A DNA stretch of 64,000 nt from Shimia marina (GTDB taxonomy: Bacteria > Pseudomonadota > Alphaproteobacteria > Rhodobacterales > Rhodobacteraceae). Below the pieces are notes generated by a model. That model searched no databases. It saw nothing but the letters and a program-made list of their open reading frames with translations, and was not told where the DNA came from. Positions 9,462-17,969 of the stretch are shown here, in pieces. The position numbers and the translations under genes are program-made. The stretch is from assembly GCF_001458175.1 (NCBI RefSeq), contig NZ_CYPW01000006.1, positions 687,554 through 751,553 on the forward strand, read 5' to 3'. Positions within the stretch are counted from its first letter, which is position 1, and each line of letters begins with the position of its first letter.

Positions 9462-10532
9462 ATGACCACAAGGCGCCGCCTGCTCGCCGGTCTTGCCGCC
9501 AGCAGCCTGATGCCGTCGCTGGGCTGGAGCAGCGTGGGCACGCCTGATTTTCTTTCTGCCGCCCGGCGCGCGGATGGCCAGTTTGTGCTCGCAGGGCTGA
9601 CACGCAGGGGGGATGTCACCTTCACGATTGCACTGCCTGCGCGCGGCCATGCGGCAGCAGCCCACCCCGACCGTGCCGAAGCGGTGGCCTTTGCCCGCCG
9701 TCCGGGCACATTTGCAGTGGTTCTGGATTGTCGCGATGGCACGGTTCTGGCGCGTCTCACCGCCCCGGCCGAGCGCCACTTTTATGGCCATGGCGCCTTC
9801 TCTGCGGATGGTAAGCGGCTCTATACCTCTGAAAATGACTATGAGGCGGGGCTGGGCATCATTGGTGTCTGGGACGTCGAGGCAGGCTATCGGCGTATCG
9901 GCGAGTTTGCATCCGGCGGTGTTGGCCCGCATGATATCAAGCTGATGCCGGATGGGCGCAGTTTGGTTGTGGCCAATGGCGGTATTGAAACCCATCCTGA
10001 TATGGGGCGCACCAAACTCAACCTGCCGGTCATGCAGCCCTCGCTCAGCTATTTGTCATTGGACGGCGATCTGCTCGAAGATGTCACCCTGCCTTGGGCG
10101 CAGCATAAGAACTCCATTCGCCATCTGGCGCTGCATACGGATGGCACCGTGGCTTTTGCCATGCAATGGCAGGGCGCGCTCAAAGACAGCCCCCCGCTTT
10201 TGGGCCTGCACCAGCGCGGCACCCCGCCCCGCCTGCTGAGCGTGTCCCAAGACAGCGACCGCAGGCTGAATGGCTATGCTGGCAGCGTCTCGCTCTCCGG
10301 GGATGGGGCACAGGTGGCGATCACCTCCCCACGCGGAGGCATCTTACATGTGTTTGATGTCACCTCTGGCGCGGCGGTTGCGGTTCATGAGGCCACGGAT
10401 GTCTGCGGCATTGGCGGCGTGGGGCAGGGCTTTGTCTATACCACCGGGGGCGGCCTCGTTGGCACATTAAATGGCGCGCTGCAGCGGCATGATCTGCAAT
10501 GGGACAATCACCTGATTGCTGTGTCCGCCTGA
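9462..10532 (+). CDS. DUF1513 beta-propeller-like protein with Tat-type signal
   Basis: This 356-residue protein begins with MTTRRRLLAGLAASSLMPSLG, a twin-arginine-type signal (RRR-LLAG), so it is probably exported folded. The rest consists of repeating short beta-strand segments of propeller type (ADGQFVLAGL, FSADGKRLYTSEND, LMPDGRSLVVANGGI, LSGDGAQVAITSPRGG). DUF1513 proteins occur at the ends of imelysin/di-haem operons in many proteobacteria, which matches this position one base after the second imelysin. Tat export hints at a cofactor or metal, but no ligand set could be assigned. The last gene of the iron-related group. Confidence 0.88.
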   Translation: MTTRRRLLAGLAASSLMPSLGWSSVGTPDFLSAARRADGQFVLAGLTRRGDVTFTIALPARGHAAAAHPDRAEAVAFARRPGTFAVVLDCRDGTVLARLTAPAERHFYGHGAFSADGKRLYTSENDYEAGLGIIGVWDVEAGYRRIGEFASGGVGPHDIKLMPDGRSLVVANGGIETHPDMGRTKLNLPVMQPSLSYLSLDGDLLEDVTLPWAQHKNSIRHLALHTDGTVAFAMQWQGALKDSPPLLGLHQRGTPPRLLSVSQDSDRRLNGYAGSVSLSGDGAQVAITSPRGGILHVFDVTSGAAVAVHEATDVCGIGGVGQGFVYTTGGGLVGTLNGALQRHDLQWDNHLIAVSA

Positions 10533-10577
10533 CGTCTGCTGCGCCCTCAGCAAATTGAATATCTCCTCATGACCTAT

Positions 10578-10592
10578 GGTGACCATGTCACC
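10578..10592. promoter_or_regulatory. Palindromic operator candidate (GGTGA-N5-TCACC), site 1
   Basis: A perfect GGTGAC-CAT-GTCACC palindrome lies 66 bases upstream of the first Crp/Fnr-type regulator gene. It belongs to a set of three in this window; the others precede cydA (14656) and DUF2892 (18681). Position and half-site suit a Crp/Fnr-family protein, but the five-base centre is one base short of the usual spacing. Confidence 0.6.
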
Positions 10593-10658
10593 GTCGTTGC
10601 ACCAATGCGCATGTCATAACCTCCCCATGCTCACAGGAACCGGGCGATGGAGGCGCAT

Positions 10659-11297
10659 ATGACAGATCAAGCGCGTTCAAGAGAGGGGATGTCCCTGCGG
10701 CGTGCCGTGCTGGATGCTGGCGGAATTGAAAAATGCGGCGCGGATGGGGACGTCGCTTTCCGCTGGCAGGGACATCCCCGCGCCTTTGTTCTGGTGACAC
10801 AGGGCAAACTCACGGTGCATTTCCGCACCAAAGGGCGCGGTGTGCCCTGGGCAGAATGCCGCGCTGCGGTGATGCAGGATTGCATGCCCGTGACGGCCGC
10901 GCTCCTGTCGGAGCGGGAGATCACTGTGCGGGCAAGATGCACCGGGGTCACCTCCTGGCTGGAACTCTCCCCGCACAGTCTTGTGCTATTGGTGCATGGA
11001 GATATGGCGTTTCGCCGGGCGCTTTTTGCGACACATGCCAAACGTCTGCCCACCTTTTTTGCCCGCGCCTCCGCCAAAAGCGCTGTCAGTCTCGACAGCC
11101 GCCTTGCCGATTGGCTGCTGATTCATGCAGACGCCGGAGAAGTGATTGCAACTCACGGGCAAATTGCCGAAGATCTGCTCACCGCGCGGGAGGTTGTCTC
11201 ACGCAGATTACGGTCCTTCGCCACAAAAGGCTGGATCACCCAGAAACGGGGACGCATTGTTGTGGATACGCCCACGGCGCTCACCGAGGTTAAATAA
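10659..11297 (+). CDS. Crp/Fnr-family transcriptional regulator upstream of cydDC
   Basis: This 212-residue regulator has an N-terminal cyclic-nucleotide-binding-like beta-barrel, a dimerisation helix and a C-terminal winged helix. The recognition helix reads TAREVVSRRLRSF; its Arg-Glu-(3)-Arg spacing matches the DNA-contacting residues of CRP. The N-terminal four-cysteine iron-sulfur cluster of FNR is absent; scattered cysteines at mid-barrel could be redox-active, which is speculative. The ATG at 10659 has GGAGG five bases upstream. cydD follows after 65 bases on the same strand, so the regulator probably controls, and may be co-transcribed with, the bd-oxidase assembly genes. Its recognition helix closely resembles that of the second regulator at 17970. 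Confidence 0.87.
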   Translation: MTDQARSREGMSLRRAVLDAGGIEKCGADGDVAFRWQGHPRAFVLVTQGKLTVHFRTKGRGVPWAECRAAVMQDCMPVTAALLSEREITVRARCTGVTSWLELSPHSLVLLVHGDMAFRRALFATHAKRLPTFFARASAKSAVSLDSRLADWLLIHADAGEVIATHGQIAEDLLTAREVVSRRLRSFATKGWITQKRGRIVVDTPTALTEVK

Positions 11298-11362
11298 ACC
11301 GCTCCAGAGGCAGGGCGCGGCATGGCAGACATGAATATTGATCAAGAGATACCGCCGCTCCG

Positions 11363-13033
11363 ATGAGCCATGACACAGAGGGCGCGGCCCGCAATGACCG
11401 GCAACGCGCAAAAGATCGCATTATTACCCCTGTAAAACGTCCCTTGACCGTTGCGGGATGGCTGTCCGTTCTGGCGGGCGCCCTGTGGCCGATACAGGCC
11501 GCCGCCATCGCGTGGGCTGTCTCTGAGTGGGTGGACGGCGCGTCTGCGGTGCAGGTTGCGCTCACGGCGGCCAGTGTCTTTTTGGCCTGTGCGCTGTTGC
11601 GGGCGCTCCTGGAACACCGCTCTGGCGCGCTGCTCTTTGCGGCGGCCAATGCAACCATCCGCCGTGAGCGTGCACATCTGATTGACCGCGAAGCCCGCAC
11701 GCGGACCTCGGCGGGATCGGCGCAGATTGCGGCCCTGCTGGTTCAGAAACTGCCGCTGATGCAGCCCTGGATCACCCGCTACCACGTGGCGATGATGCGC
11801 GTGTCCACCTTGCCGTTTCTCTATCTTCTGCTGGCCTTCTCGCAATCCTGGGCCGTGGGGGTGACCCTTCTGGTGGCTGGACCATTGATCCCTGTGTTTA
11901 TGGCGCTGGTTGGTATGGCCGCAGAAGAGGCCTCCAAAAAGCAGATGCAGGACATCGCCTCCATGAACGACATGGTCATGGATCGTCTCTCCGCCATGCT
12001 CGACATCCGCCTTCTGGGGGCCACAGACCGCGCCGCGCAGGATTTTGCCACCCGTGCCGACAGCCTGCGCGCGCGCACAATGGAGGTGCTGAAGGTGGCC
12101 TTTCTCTCCTCCACAGTGCTGGAGCTGTTTGCGGCGCTGGGCGTGGCGATGGTGGCTGTCTTTGTGGGTTTTACCCTATTGGGGGAGATCGGCTTTGGCG
12201 CTTGGGGCGACGGGCTGACATTGGGCGAAGGCCTGTTTCTCCTATTGATCGCACCAGAGTTTTTTCAACCCCTGAGAGATCTTTCTGCCGCCTGGCATGA
12301 CCGCGCAGCAGGCTATGCTGTTGTTGCTGATCTGGATGCGCTGGATGCGGCAGAGCGTGTGGCCATGCTGGGGCAGGCTGCGCCATCTGAGCCCCTCTCC
12401 GGGCCCCTCGCGCTTTGCACCGAAGGGGCGGTTGTGGCGCTGTCGGGCAAAGATGTGCGCATACCGGACTTTACCCTGTCTGAAGGCCAGAGCCTGGCCT
12501 TGGTCGGACCCAGCGGAGTTGGCAAATCCACAGCCCTGGCCGCCATCGCCGGGCTGGCACCACTGCGTGCGGGCACCATTTTGGTCAATGGCCAGCCCCT
12601 GACAGAGGAGACCGCCGATGCCTGGCGCGCTGGGCTGTCGGTGGTGCCGCAAAAGCCACATTTTGCAGATGAAACTCTGGCGGAGTGGCTGGATCCGAAA
12701 GCCATTGGTACAGACCCCAGCGCGGCTTTGGCCATGGCAGGGGCCAGCGATATTGTACGCCGCCTGCCTGAGGGGCTGCACAGCCGCCTTGGGGAAACTG
12801 GCGGCGGTGTTTCCGGCGGGGAGGCGCGGCGCCTGCTTTTGGCGCGGGCCCTGCTGAGTGGCGCATCCCTCCTGCTGGCGGATGAGCCGACCGCAGATCT
12901 TGATGAGGCAACCGCAGATACGATCATTACAGCACTTCTGGCGTTCCGCGCCGCAGGTGGTACGTTGCTCATTGCCACCCATGATCCGCGTCTGATCGCC
13001 GCCATGGACACCCATGTTGAGGTAATGGCATGA
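11363..13033 (+). CDS. cydD: CydD, thiol/glutathione ABC exporter subunit for cytochrome bd assembly
   Basis: Half of the heterodimeric CydDC ABC exporter, which moves cysteine/glutathione to the periplasm and is needed to assemble cytochrome bd. The protein is 556 residues: six membrane helices in the first 330, then the ATPase. The Walker A is GPSGVGKST, the ABC signature VSGGEARRL and the Walker B LLLADEPT. The start ATG at 11363 is followed by a basic cytoplasmic leader. The stop overlaps the cydC start by four bases (ATGA), giving tight translational coupling. The preceding 65 bases contain a TTGATCAA palindrome but no spaced FNR site. Confidence 0.95.
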   Translation: MSHDTEGAARNDRQRAKDRIITPVKRPLTVAGWLSVLAGALWPIQAAAIAWAVSEWVDGASAVQVALTAASVFLACALLRALLEHRSGALLFAAANATIRRERAHLIDREARTRTSAGSAQIAALLVQKLPLMQPWITRYHVAMMRVSTLPFLYLLLAFSQSWAVGVTLLVAGPLIPVFMALVGMAAEEASKKQMQDIASMNDMVMDRLSAMLDIRLLGATDRAAQDFATRADSLRARTMEVLKVAFLSSTVLELFAALGVAMVAVFVGFTLLGEIGFGAWGDGLTLGEGLFLLLIAPEFFQPLRDLSAAWHDRAAGYAVVADLDALDAAERVAMLGQAAPSEPLSGPLALCTEGAVVALSGKDVRIPDFTLSEGQSLALVGPSGVGKSTALAAIAGLAPLRAGTILVNGQPLTEETADAWRAGLSVVPQKPHFADETLAEWLDPKAIGTDPSAALAMAGASDIVRRLPEGLHSRLGETGGGVSGGEARRLLLARALLSGASLLLADEPTADLDEATADTIITALLAFRAAGGTLLIATHDPRLIAAMDTHVEVMA

Positions 13034-14652
13034 GACATATCCTGCAAATCGCAAAGCTGCTGGTGCAGGCCGATCGCCGGGCCATGGGGCGCGGGGCGCT
13101 CTTGTCGATTGCTGTCCTTCTGATGGGCGTCAGCCTGTTGGGATTGTCGGGCTGGTTCATCACCGCCACCGGGCTTGCGGGGCTGGCTGGTATTGGCATT
13201 GCCTTTGATGTGTTTCGCCCCTCCGCCGGAGTGCGGTTTCTTGCGTTGGGCCGGGCGGCTGCGCGTTATGGCGAGCGCCTGTTGACCCATGACGCCACGC
13301 TGCGGGCGCTGGCTGCGTTTCGGGTGGATCTCTTGCGCAGCTATGCGCGCAGCGACGCCCGTGCACTCGCCAATCTGCGCAGCGAAGGCGCGCTCACCCG
13401 GATCATTGCCGATGTGGATGCGCTGGATGGGGTGATCCTGCGTCTTGTGCTGCCGATTGTGGCGGCGCTGGTCACCCATATCCTCGTTTTTGGTGTCCTC
13501 TCTTGGCTGGTGGGCTGGTCTGTCGCGCTCATCATCTTGGGGCTCTATCTTGTGGCGGGCGGGGCAATCCTGCTGCGTCTGGGGCATGCGACAGTGGCGC
13601 CGTCCCGCAGGCTTGAAGAGGTGGAGCAACGCCTGCGGCGGGGTGCAATTGACATGATCCGGGACCGCGACGCGCTCATTCTCTCGGCCAGCTTGCCCCG
13701 CAAAGAGGCGGGCTTGCACCGTCTGGATCAGGAGGCCCGCGCCAAAGCGGCCGATCTGGACCGGGCAGAGCGTGGGGCGGGATTTTGGATGTCCCTGCTT
13801 GTGGCAGCTGCGGCCATGGCGGCTTTTTTGGCCGGGGCGGTTTTGCTGGATCAGGGGAGCATTGATGCTGCCAGCGCGGTGATCGGGCTGTTTGTGGCGC
13901 TCGCACTGGCTGAGGCCTTGTTACAGCTGCGCCGGGGCGTGTCTGATCTGGGCCGCGTTCAAAGCGCCGCAGAACGTCTTGCGCCACAATTGCAATCCGT
14001 CCGCCCTCCAGCGGGCGGTCAGACATCGGATGTGGCCTCGTGCCAGACACTGGGGACCGGGCCGCTCCTCTCCATCCACCATCCCAATCTGCGCGCCGAT
14101 TTCCACGCGGGAGAGGCCGTCGCGCTGTCAGGGCCTTCCGGTGTGGGCAAAACAATGCTGCTCATGGAGATCGCAGGGCTACAGCCCGGCACCTCTGTGA
14201 AAGTGCACGGCAGGCCACCGGTGGCCTACGCAGAAGACAGCCTGCGCGCGATGGTTTCCATGTTGCCGCAACGCTGTGCATTGGTGGCAGGAACCGTCCG
14301 TGACAACTTGTCACTCAGCGGATCATTTAGCGATGCAGAGCTGTGGCAGGCGTTGGATCAAGTGGCGCTGGCGGAAGATCTGCGGCAGCGCGACGGGCTG
14401 GATACCACGCTCGGAGAAGGCGGTGCTGGCCTTTCCGGAGGGCAGTCAAAGCGGTTGGCGATTGCGCGTAACATATTGATTAAAAGTGATATCCTTCTCC
14501 TTGATGAACCCACGGAAGGTTTGGATGCTGCCACAGCTGAGGCGGTGCTTCATGGGGTGAGGGCGGCGGTGCCGGAGGCGTTGATCATTGCCGTCATGCA
14601 CAGTGGTGCGCAACATCCGGTCTTCACAAGGCGGGTTGGACTTTCACGCTGA
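13030..14652 (+). CDS. cydC: CydC, partner subunit of the CydDC ABC exporter
   Basis: Second half of the CydDC exporter, 540 residues. It has an N-terminal membrane domain with the typical start LVQADRRAMGRGALLSIAVLLMGVSLLGLSGWFITA. The ATPase carries Walker A GPSGVGKTM, signature LSGGQSKRL and Walker B ILLLDEPTEGLD. The canonical Thr/Ser at the end of Walker A is Thr-Met here, within normal variation. It overlaps cydD by four bases. The cydA operator candidate starts four bases after the stop, so cydAB has its own control point even though the genes run on in one direction. Confidence 0.95.
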   Translation: MRHILQIAKLLVQADRRAMGRGALLSIAVLLMGVSLLGLSGWFITATGLAGLAGIGIAFDVFRPSAGVRFLALGRAAARYGERLLTHDATLRALAAFRVDLLRSYARSDARALANLRSEGALTRIIADVDALDGVILRLVLPIVAALVTHILVFGVLSWLVGWSVALIILGLYLVAGGAILLRLGHATVAPSRRLEEVEQRLRRGAIDMIRDRDALILSASLPRKEAGLHRLDQEARAKAADLDRAERGAGFWMSLLVAAAAMAAFLAGAVLLDQGSIDAASAVIGLFVALALAEALLQLRRGVSDLGRVQSAAERLAPQLQSVRPPAGGQTSDVASCQTLGTGPLLSIHHPNLRADFHAGEAVALSGPSGVGKTMLLMEIAGLQPGTSVKVHGRPPVAYAEDSLRAMVSMLPQRCALVAGTVRDNLSLSGSFSDAELWQALDQVALAEDLRQRDGLDTTLGEGGAGLSGGQSKRLAIARNILIKSDILLLDEPTEGLDAATAEAVLHGVRAAVPEALIIAVMHSGAQHPVFTRRVGLSR

Positions 14653-14655
14653 CTT

Positions 14656-14670
14656 GGTGATGATGTCACC
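14656..14670. promoter_or_regulatory. Palindromic operator candidate (GGTGA-N5-TCACC), site 2, ahead of cydA
   Basis: GGTGATGATGTCACC has perfect 5-bp arms around a five-base centre. It lies immediately after the cydC stop and 108 bases before the cydA start, in the only sizeable gap between cydC and cydA. It matches the sites at 10578 and 18681. Confidence 0.6.
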
Positions 14671-14778
14671 GACCGCATTTGTTACAAAAGTATATTAGCA
14701 AAGCATCATTTATCGTGGAGCCCGACTCAGGCCGGAACTGACCTTGCCGGACGCCGCACATTCTTAAGGAGTCTTAGG

Positions 14779-16437
14779 ATGGAGCTAGATGTCGTCGAAC
14801 TGTCGCGCCTGCAATTCGCGATGACAGCCATGTACCATTTTCTATTCGTGCCACTGACCCTCGGTCTGTCGATCATCGTTGCCATTATGGAGACCGTCTA
14901 TGTGATGACGGGCCGCCCCATATGGCGGCAGATGACAAAATTCTGGGGCACGCTTTTTGGCATCAACTTTGTGCTGGGTGTCGCCACCGGCATCACCATG
15001 GAGTTTCAGTTCGGGATGAACTGGGCCTACTACAGCCACTATGTCGGCGATATCTTCGGGGCGCCTCTGGCCATTGAAGGGTTGATGGCCTTTTTCCTTG
15101 AAGCAACCTTTGTCGGGCTGTTCTTCTTTGGTTGGGACAAGCTGACCCGTCTTCAGCACCTCGTGGTTGCCTGGCTCGTGGCGATTGGCTCCAATTTCTC
15201 CGCACTCTGGATTTTGATCGCCAATGGCTGGATGCAGCATCCGGTTGGGGCCGAATTCAACCCAGATACCATGCGTATGGAGATGACCTCCTTCTTTGAT
15301 GTGCTCTTCAACGAAGTGGCGCAGGCTAAATTTGTTCACACCGTCTCCGCAGGCTATGTCACTGCCTCTTTCTTCGTGCTCGGGGTCTCCGCGTGGTATC
15401 TGCTCAAAGGACGCCACATCGAATTGGCCAAACGGTCCATCACCATTGCGGCCTCCTTTGGTCTCGCCGCCTCGCTGTCGGTTGTGCTTTTGGGGGACGA
15501 AAGCGGCTATGCCGCCAGCCACACGCAGCGCATGAAACTGGCCGCGATTGAGGCTATGTGGGAAACCCATGATGCGCCTGCGCCCTTCACGGTCGTCGGC
15601 TTCCCGGATCAGGACGCGCGTGAAACCCATTTTGCTGTGGAAATCCCGTGGGTGATGGGGCTGATCGGCACCCGCTCTCTGACGGAAGAGATTCCGGGCA
15701 TCAATGAACTGGTGGCCCAGTCGGAAGAAAACATCCGGCGTGGGATCATCGCCTATGACGCTTTGATGACCATTCAGGCAGAGCGCGAAAACACCCCGGA
15801 GGTGGCCCGCACAGTCTTTGAAGAAACCAAAGAGGATCTGGGCTATGGCTTCCTTTTGTTGCGCTATCTCGATGATCCGCGCGAGGCGACAGACGCTCAG
15901 ATTGTGAAGGCCGCCTGGGACACAGTGCCAACCGTCTGGCCGCTGTTCTGGGCCTTCCGCATCATGGTTGGCCTTGGGGTGATGTTTATCGCGGTCATGG
16001 GGTTCTTCTTCTATCGGTCAAGCTTCAAAGGCCAAAGCTATCCACGCTGGGCGCTCTGGGCGGCGGTGGCGATCATTCCAACTCCCTGGATTGCGGCCGA
16101 GATGGGCTGGTTTGTTGCCGAATATGGCCGTCAGCCCTGGACCGTGGAGGGCATCTTGCCCACGGCCATGTCGGTCAGCCATCTGAGCGTGGCGGATCTG
16201 TTGATCACGCTGACTGGGTTTATCGCCTTTTATACCGTGCTCTTCATCATCGAGATGGGTCTGATGCTGAAATACATCCGCAAGGGGCCCTATCTCGATG
16301 TGGCAGAAACCGAAGCCTGGCAGGCCCGCCATGAACACCGCCTGCGCACGCATGATGGGCGTGGCCCCTTTGCTCCGGCCGGTGCCAGCGCGGCCTCTGC
16401 GCTGGACACCCCTCCCAATGCAACTCCTGCGGAGTAA
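14779..16437 (+). CDS. cydA: CydA, cytochrome bd ubiquinol oxidase subunit I
   Basis: The quinol-oxidising and haem-bearing subunit of cytochrome bd, a high-affinity oxygen reductase that is resistant to sulfide and NO. It is 552 residues with about nine membrane helices. Haem ligands expected from E. coli can be placed: His20 (MYHFLFVPL), His187 (KFVHTVSAGY) and Met396 (FRIMVG). The Q-loop is of the long type, and the GRQPW block that follows it is present. AAGGAG lies nine bases ahead of the ATG. The C-terminal tail, rich in Ala and Pro, is longer than in E. coli. cydB starts five bases after the stop. Confidence 0.97.
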   Translation: MELDVVELSRLQFAMTAMYHFLFVPLTLGLSIIVAIMETVYVMTGRPIWRQMTKFWGTLFGINFVLGVATGITMEFQFGMNWAYYSHYVGDIFGAPLAIEGLMAFFLEATFVGLFFFGWDKLTRLQHLVVAWLVAIGSNFSALWILIANGWMQHPVGAEFNPDTMRMEMTSFFDVLFNEVAQAKFVHTVSAGYVTASFFVLGVSAWYLLKGRHIELAKRSITIAASFGLAASLSVVLLGDESGYAASHTQRMKLAAIEAMWETHDAPAPFTVVGFPDQDARETHFAVEIPWVMGLIGTRSLTEEIPGINELVAQSEENIRRGIIAYDALMTIQAERENTPEVARTVFEETKEDLGYGFLLLRYLDDPREATDAQIVKAAWDTVPTVWPLFWAFRIMVGLGVMFIAVMGFFFYRSSFKGQSYPRWALWAAVAIIPTPWIAAEMGWFVAEYGRQPWTVEGILPTAMSVSHLSVADLLITLTGFIAFYTVLFIIEMGLMLKYIRKGPYLDVAETEAWQARHEHRLRTHDGRGPFAPAGASAASALDTPPNATPAE

Positions 16438-16442
16438 GTCTG

Positions 16443-17606
16443 ATGATCCTGTTTGAACTTGTCGATTACGAAATCCTGCGTGTGATCTGGTGGCTCCTGC
16501 TCGGGGTGCTGCTCACCGGCTTCGCTCTGACGGATGGCTTTGACATGGGGGTGGGCGCGCTTCTGCCCTTCGTGGCCAAAACGGATCTGGAGCGGCGGGT
16601 GGTGATCAACACCGTTGGTCCGGTCTGGGAGGGCAACCAAGTCTGGTTCATCCTTGGCGGCGGTGCCATCTTTGCCGCATGGCCGCCGCTCTACGCGGTC
16701 AGCTTCTCGGGCTTTTATCTCGCCATGTTTGTGGTGCTGGCGGCCTTTATTGTGCGGCCGGTGGCCTTTAAATATCGGTCCAAGCGTGAGGATACACGCT
16801 GGCGCAGCAGCTGGGATTGGGCGCTTTTTGCGGGCGGCACGGTGCCCGCGCTGCTCTTTGGGGTGGCGGTGGGCAATGTCCTGCTGGGCGTGCCGTTCTA
16901 CTTCAATGACATGCTCATGCCGTTTTATGAGGGCAGCTTTGTCACCAAATTCATCGGCCTGTTGCGCCCCTTTGCCTTGGTGGCTGGCGTGGTGTCCTTT
17001 GGCATGCTCCTGATGCATGGGGCCGCGTGGCTCTGTGTGAAAACCGAAGGGGTGATTGCCGCGCGCGCGCGCCGCATCGGCACCTATGCGGGCCTGACCG
17101 CCATGGGCGCCTATGCGCTCGCAGGCCTATGGCTGGCCTTTGGCATCGATGGCTATGTCTTTGTGGGCGAGGTGGTCACGGATGGGCCGTCCAATCCGCT
17201 GTATTCCGACGTCAGTCGCAGTGCGTCATGGCTGACGGCTTATGCGGAGCGCCCATGGATTGCCGTGGCCCCCGTGATGGGATTTCTTGGCATGGGGTTG
17301 GCCATTCGTGGCCTCAACCGGGGTGGCGAAGTTTCTGCGCTGCTGTTCTCCAAATTGGGCATCACCGGCGTGGTCTCCTCGGTGGGGCTCACCATGTTCC
17401 CCTTCATTTTGCCGTCCACCGTGGATCCCAACAGCTCGCTCACCGTCTGGGACAGTTCGTCCTCGCATATGACTCTCTTCATCATGCTCATCTGTACGGT
17501 GATCTTCATGCCCCTCATCCTCGCCTATACGGCCTGGGTCTACAAAGTCCTCTGGGGCAAGGTGACCGAGGAAGAGGTGCGCGCCAATTCTCACAGCGTC
17601 TACTAA
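16443..17606 (+). CDS. cydB: CydB, cytochrome bd ubiquinol oxidase subunit II
   Basis: Subunit II of cytochrome bd, 387 residues and strongly hydrophobic (eight to nine helices). Family blocks are clear: LTGFALTDGFDMGVGALLPF, NTVGPVWEGNQVWFILGGGAIFAAWP near residues 57-85, and the C-terminal LTVWDSSSSHMTLFIMLICTVIFMPLILAYT. Together with CydA it forms the oxidase core. The cydX microgene starts 12 bases after its stop. Confidence 0.97.
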   Translation: MILFELVDYEILRVIWWLLLGVLLTGFALTDGFDMGVGALLPFVAKTDLERRVVINTVGPVWEGNQVWFILGGGAIFAAWPPLYAVSFSGFYLAMFVVLAAFIVRPVAFKYRSKREDTRWRSSWDWALFAGGTVPALLFGVAVGNVLLGVPFYFNDMLMPFYEGSFVTKFIGLLRPFALVAGVVSFGMLLMHGAAWLCVKTEGVIAARARRIGTYAGLTAMGAYALAGLWLAFGIDGYVFVGEVVTDGPSNPLYSDVSRSASWLTAYAERPWIAVAPVMGFLGMGLAIRGLNRGGEVSALLFSKLGITGVVSSVGLTMFPFILPSTVDPNSSLTVWDSSSSHMTLFIMLICTVIFMPLILAYTAWVYKVLWGKVTEEEVRANSHSVY

Positions 17607-17618
17607 GGAGAGACGGAT

Positions 17619-17753
17619 ATGTGGTATTTTGCTTGGATCCTTGGTCTTCCACTGGCCGCCATCTTTGCTGTGATGAACGCCATGTGGCTGGAAATGCAGC
17701 GTGACAGGGCTCTTACAGAGGACGGCGATGAGGATATGTCTTCCGCAGGCTGA
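17619..17753 (+). CDS. cydX: CydX/YbgT small subunit of cytochrome bd
   Basis: A 44-codon gene directly after cydB, preceded by AAGGAG (17605-17610). The protein starts MWYFAWILGLPLAAIFAVMN, the hallmark of the CydX/YbgT family. It has one membrane helix and an acidic tail (EDGDEDMSSAG). CydX binds the CydAB core and stabilises its haem site in E. coli. At this size it is easily missed by gene callers. Confidence 0.93.
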   Translation: MWYFAWILGLPLAAIFAVMNAMWLEMQRDRALTEDGDEDMSSAG

Positions 17754-17763
17754 CCCCCCTGCA

Positions 17764-17802
17764 GATGCCTGAGCGGCACGTTTTTTGCGTCGCTCAGGCA
17801 TC
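17764..17802 (+). terminator. Long hairpin after cydX (probable operon end)
   Basis: A perfect 12-bp inverted repeat (17764-17775 with 17791-17802) encloses a 15-base loop holding six T residues. It begins 10 bases after the cydX stop. There is no T-run after the stem, so it may act as a terminator through an alternative inner fold (TGCC/GGCA followed by CGTTTTTT) or as an mRNA-stabilising structure. Confidence 0.6.
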
Positions 17803-17969
17803 GGCGCATGCTCCCTGTCGTTGGGTAAAGACCGGGCCATGGTGGGCGCGTGTCTCCCTATGGGGCAATCTGGCGCATCTGCGGCAAAGCGCTGTAAACG
17901 CCCCGACGCCCCCGGTTATGACTGTAGGCGCGCGGAGCCTTTCCTCCGGACTATTGCAGGACACACCCC

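Noticed and set aside
11338-11345. TTGATCAA palindrome upstream of cydD as an FNR box
   Set aside because: The TTGAT and ATCAA halves overlap without the four-base spacer that FNR-type proteins require.
12313-13719. 468-codon minus-strand frame across the cydD-cydC junction
   Set aside because: Both plus-strand genes carry complete ABC transporter motifs; the minus frame has none.
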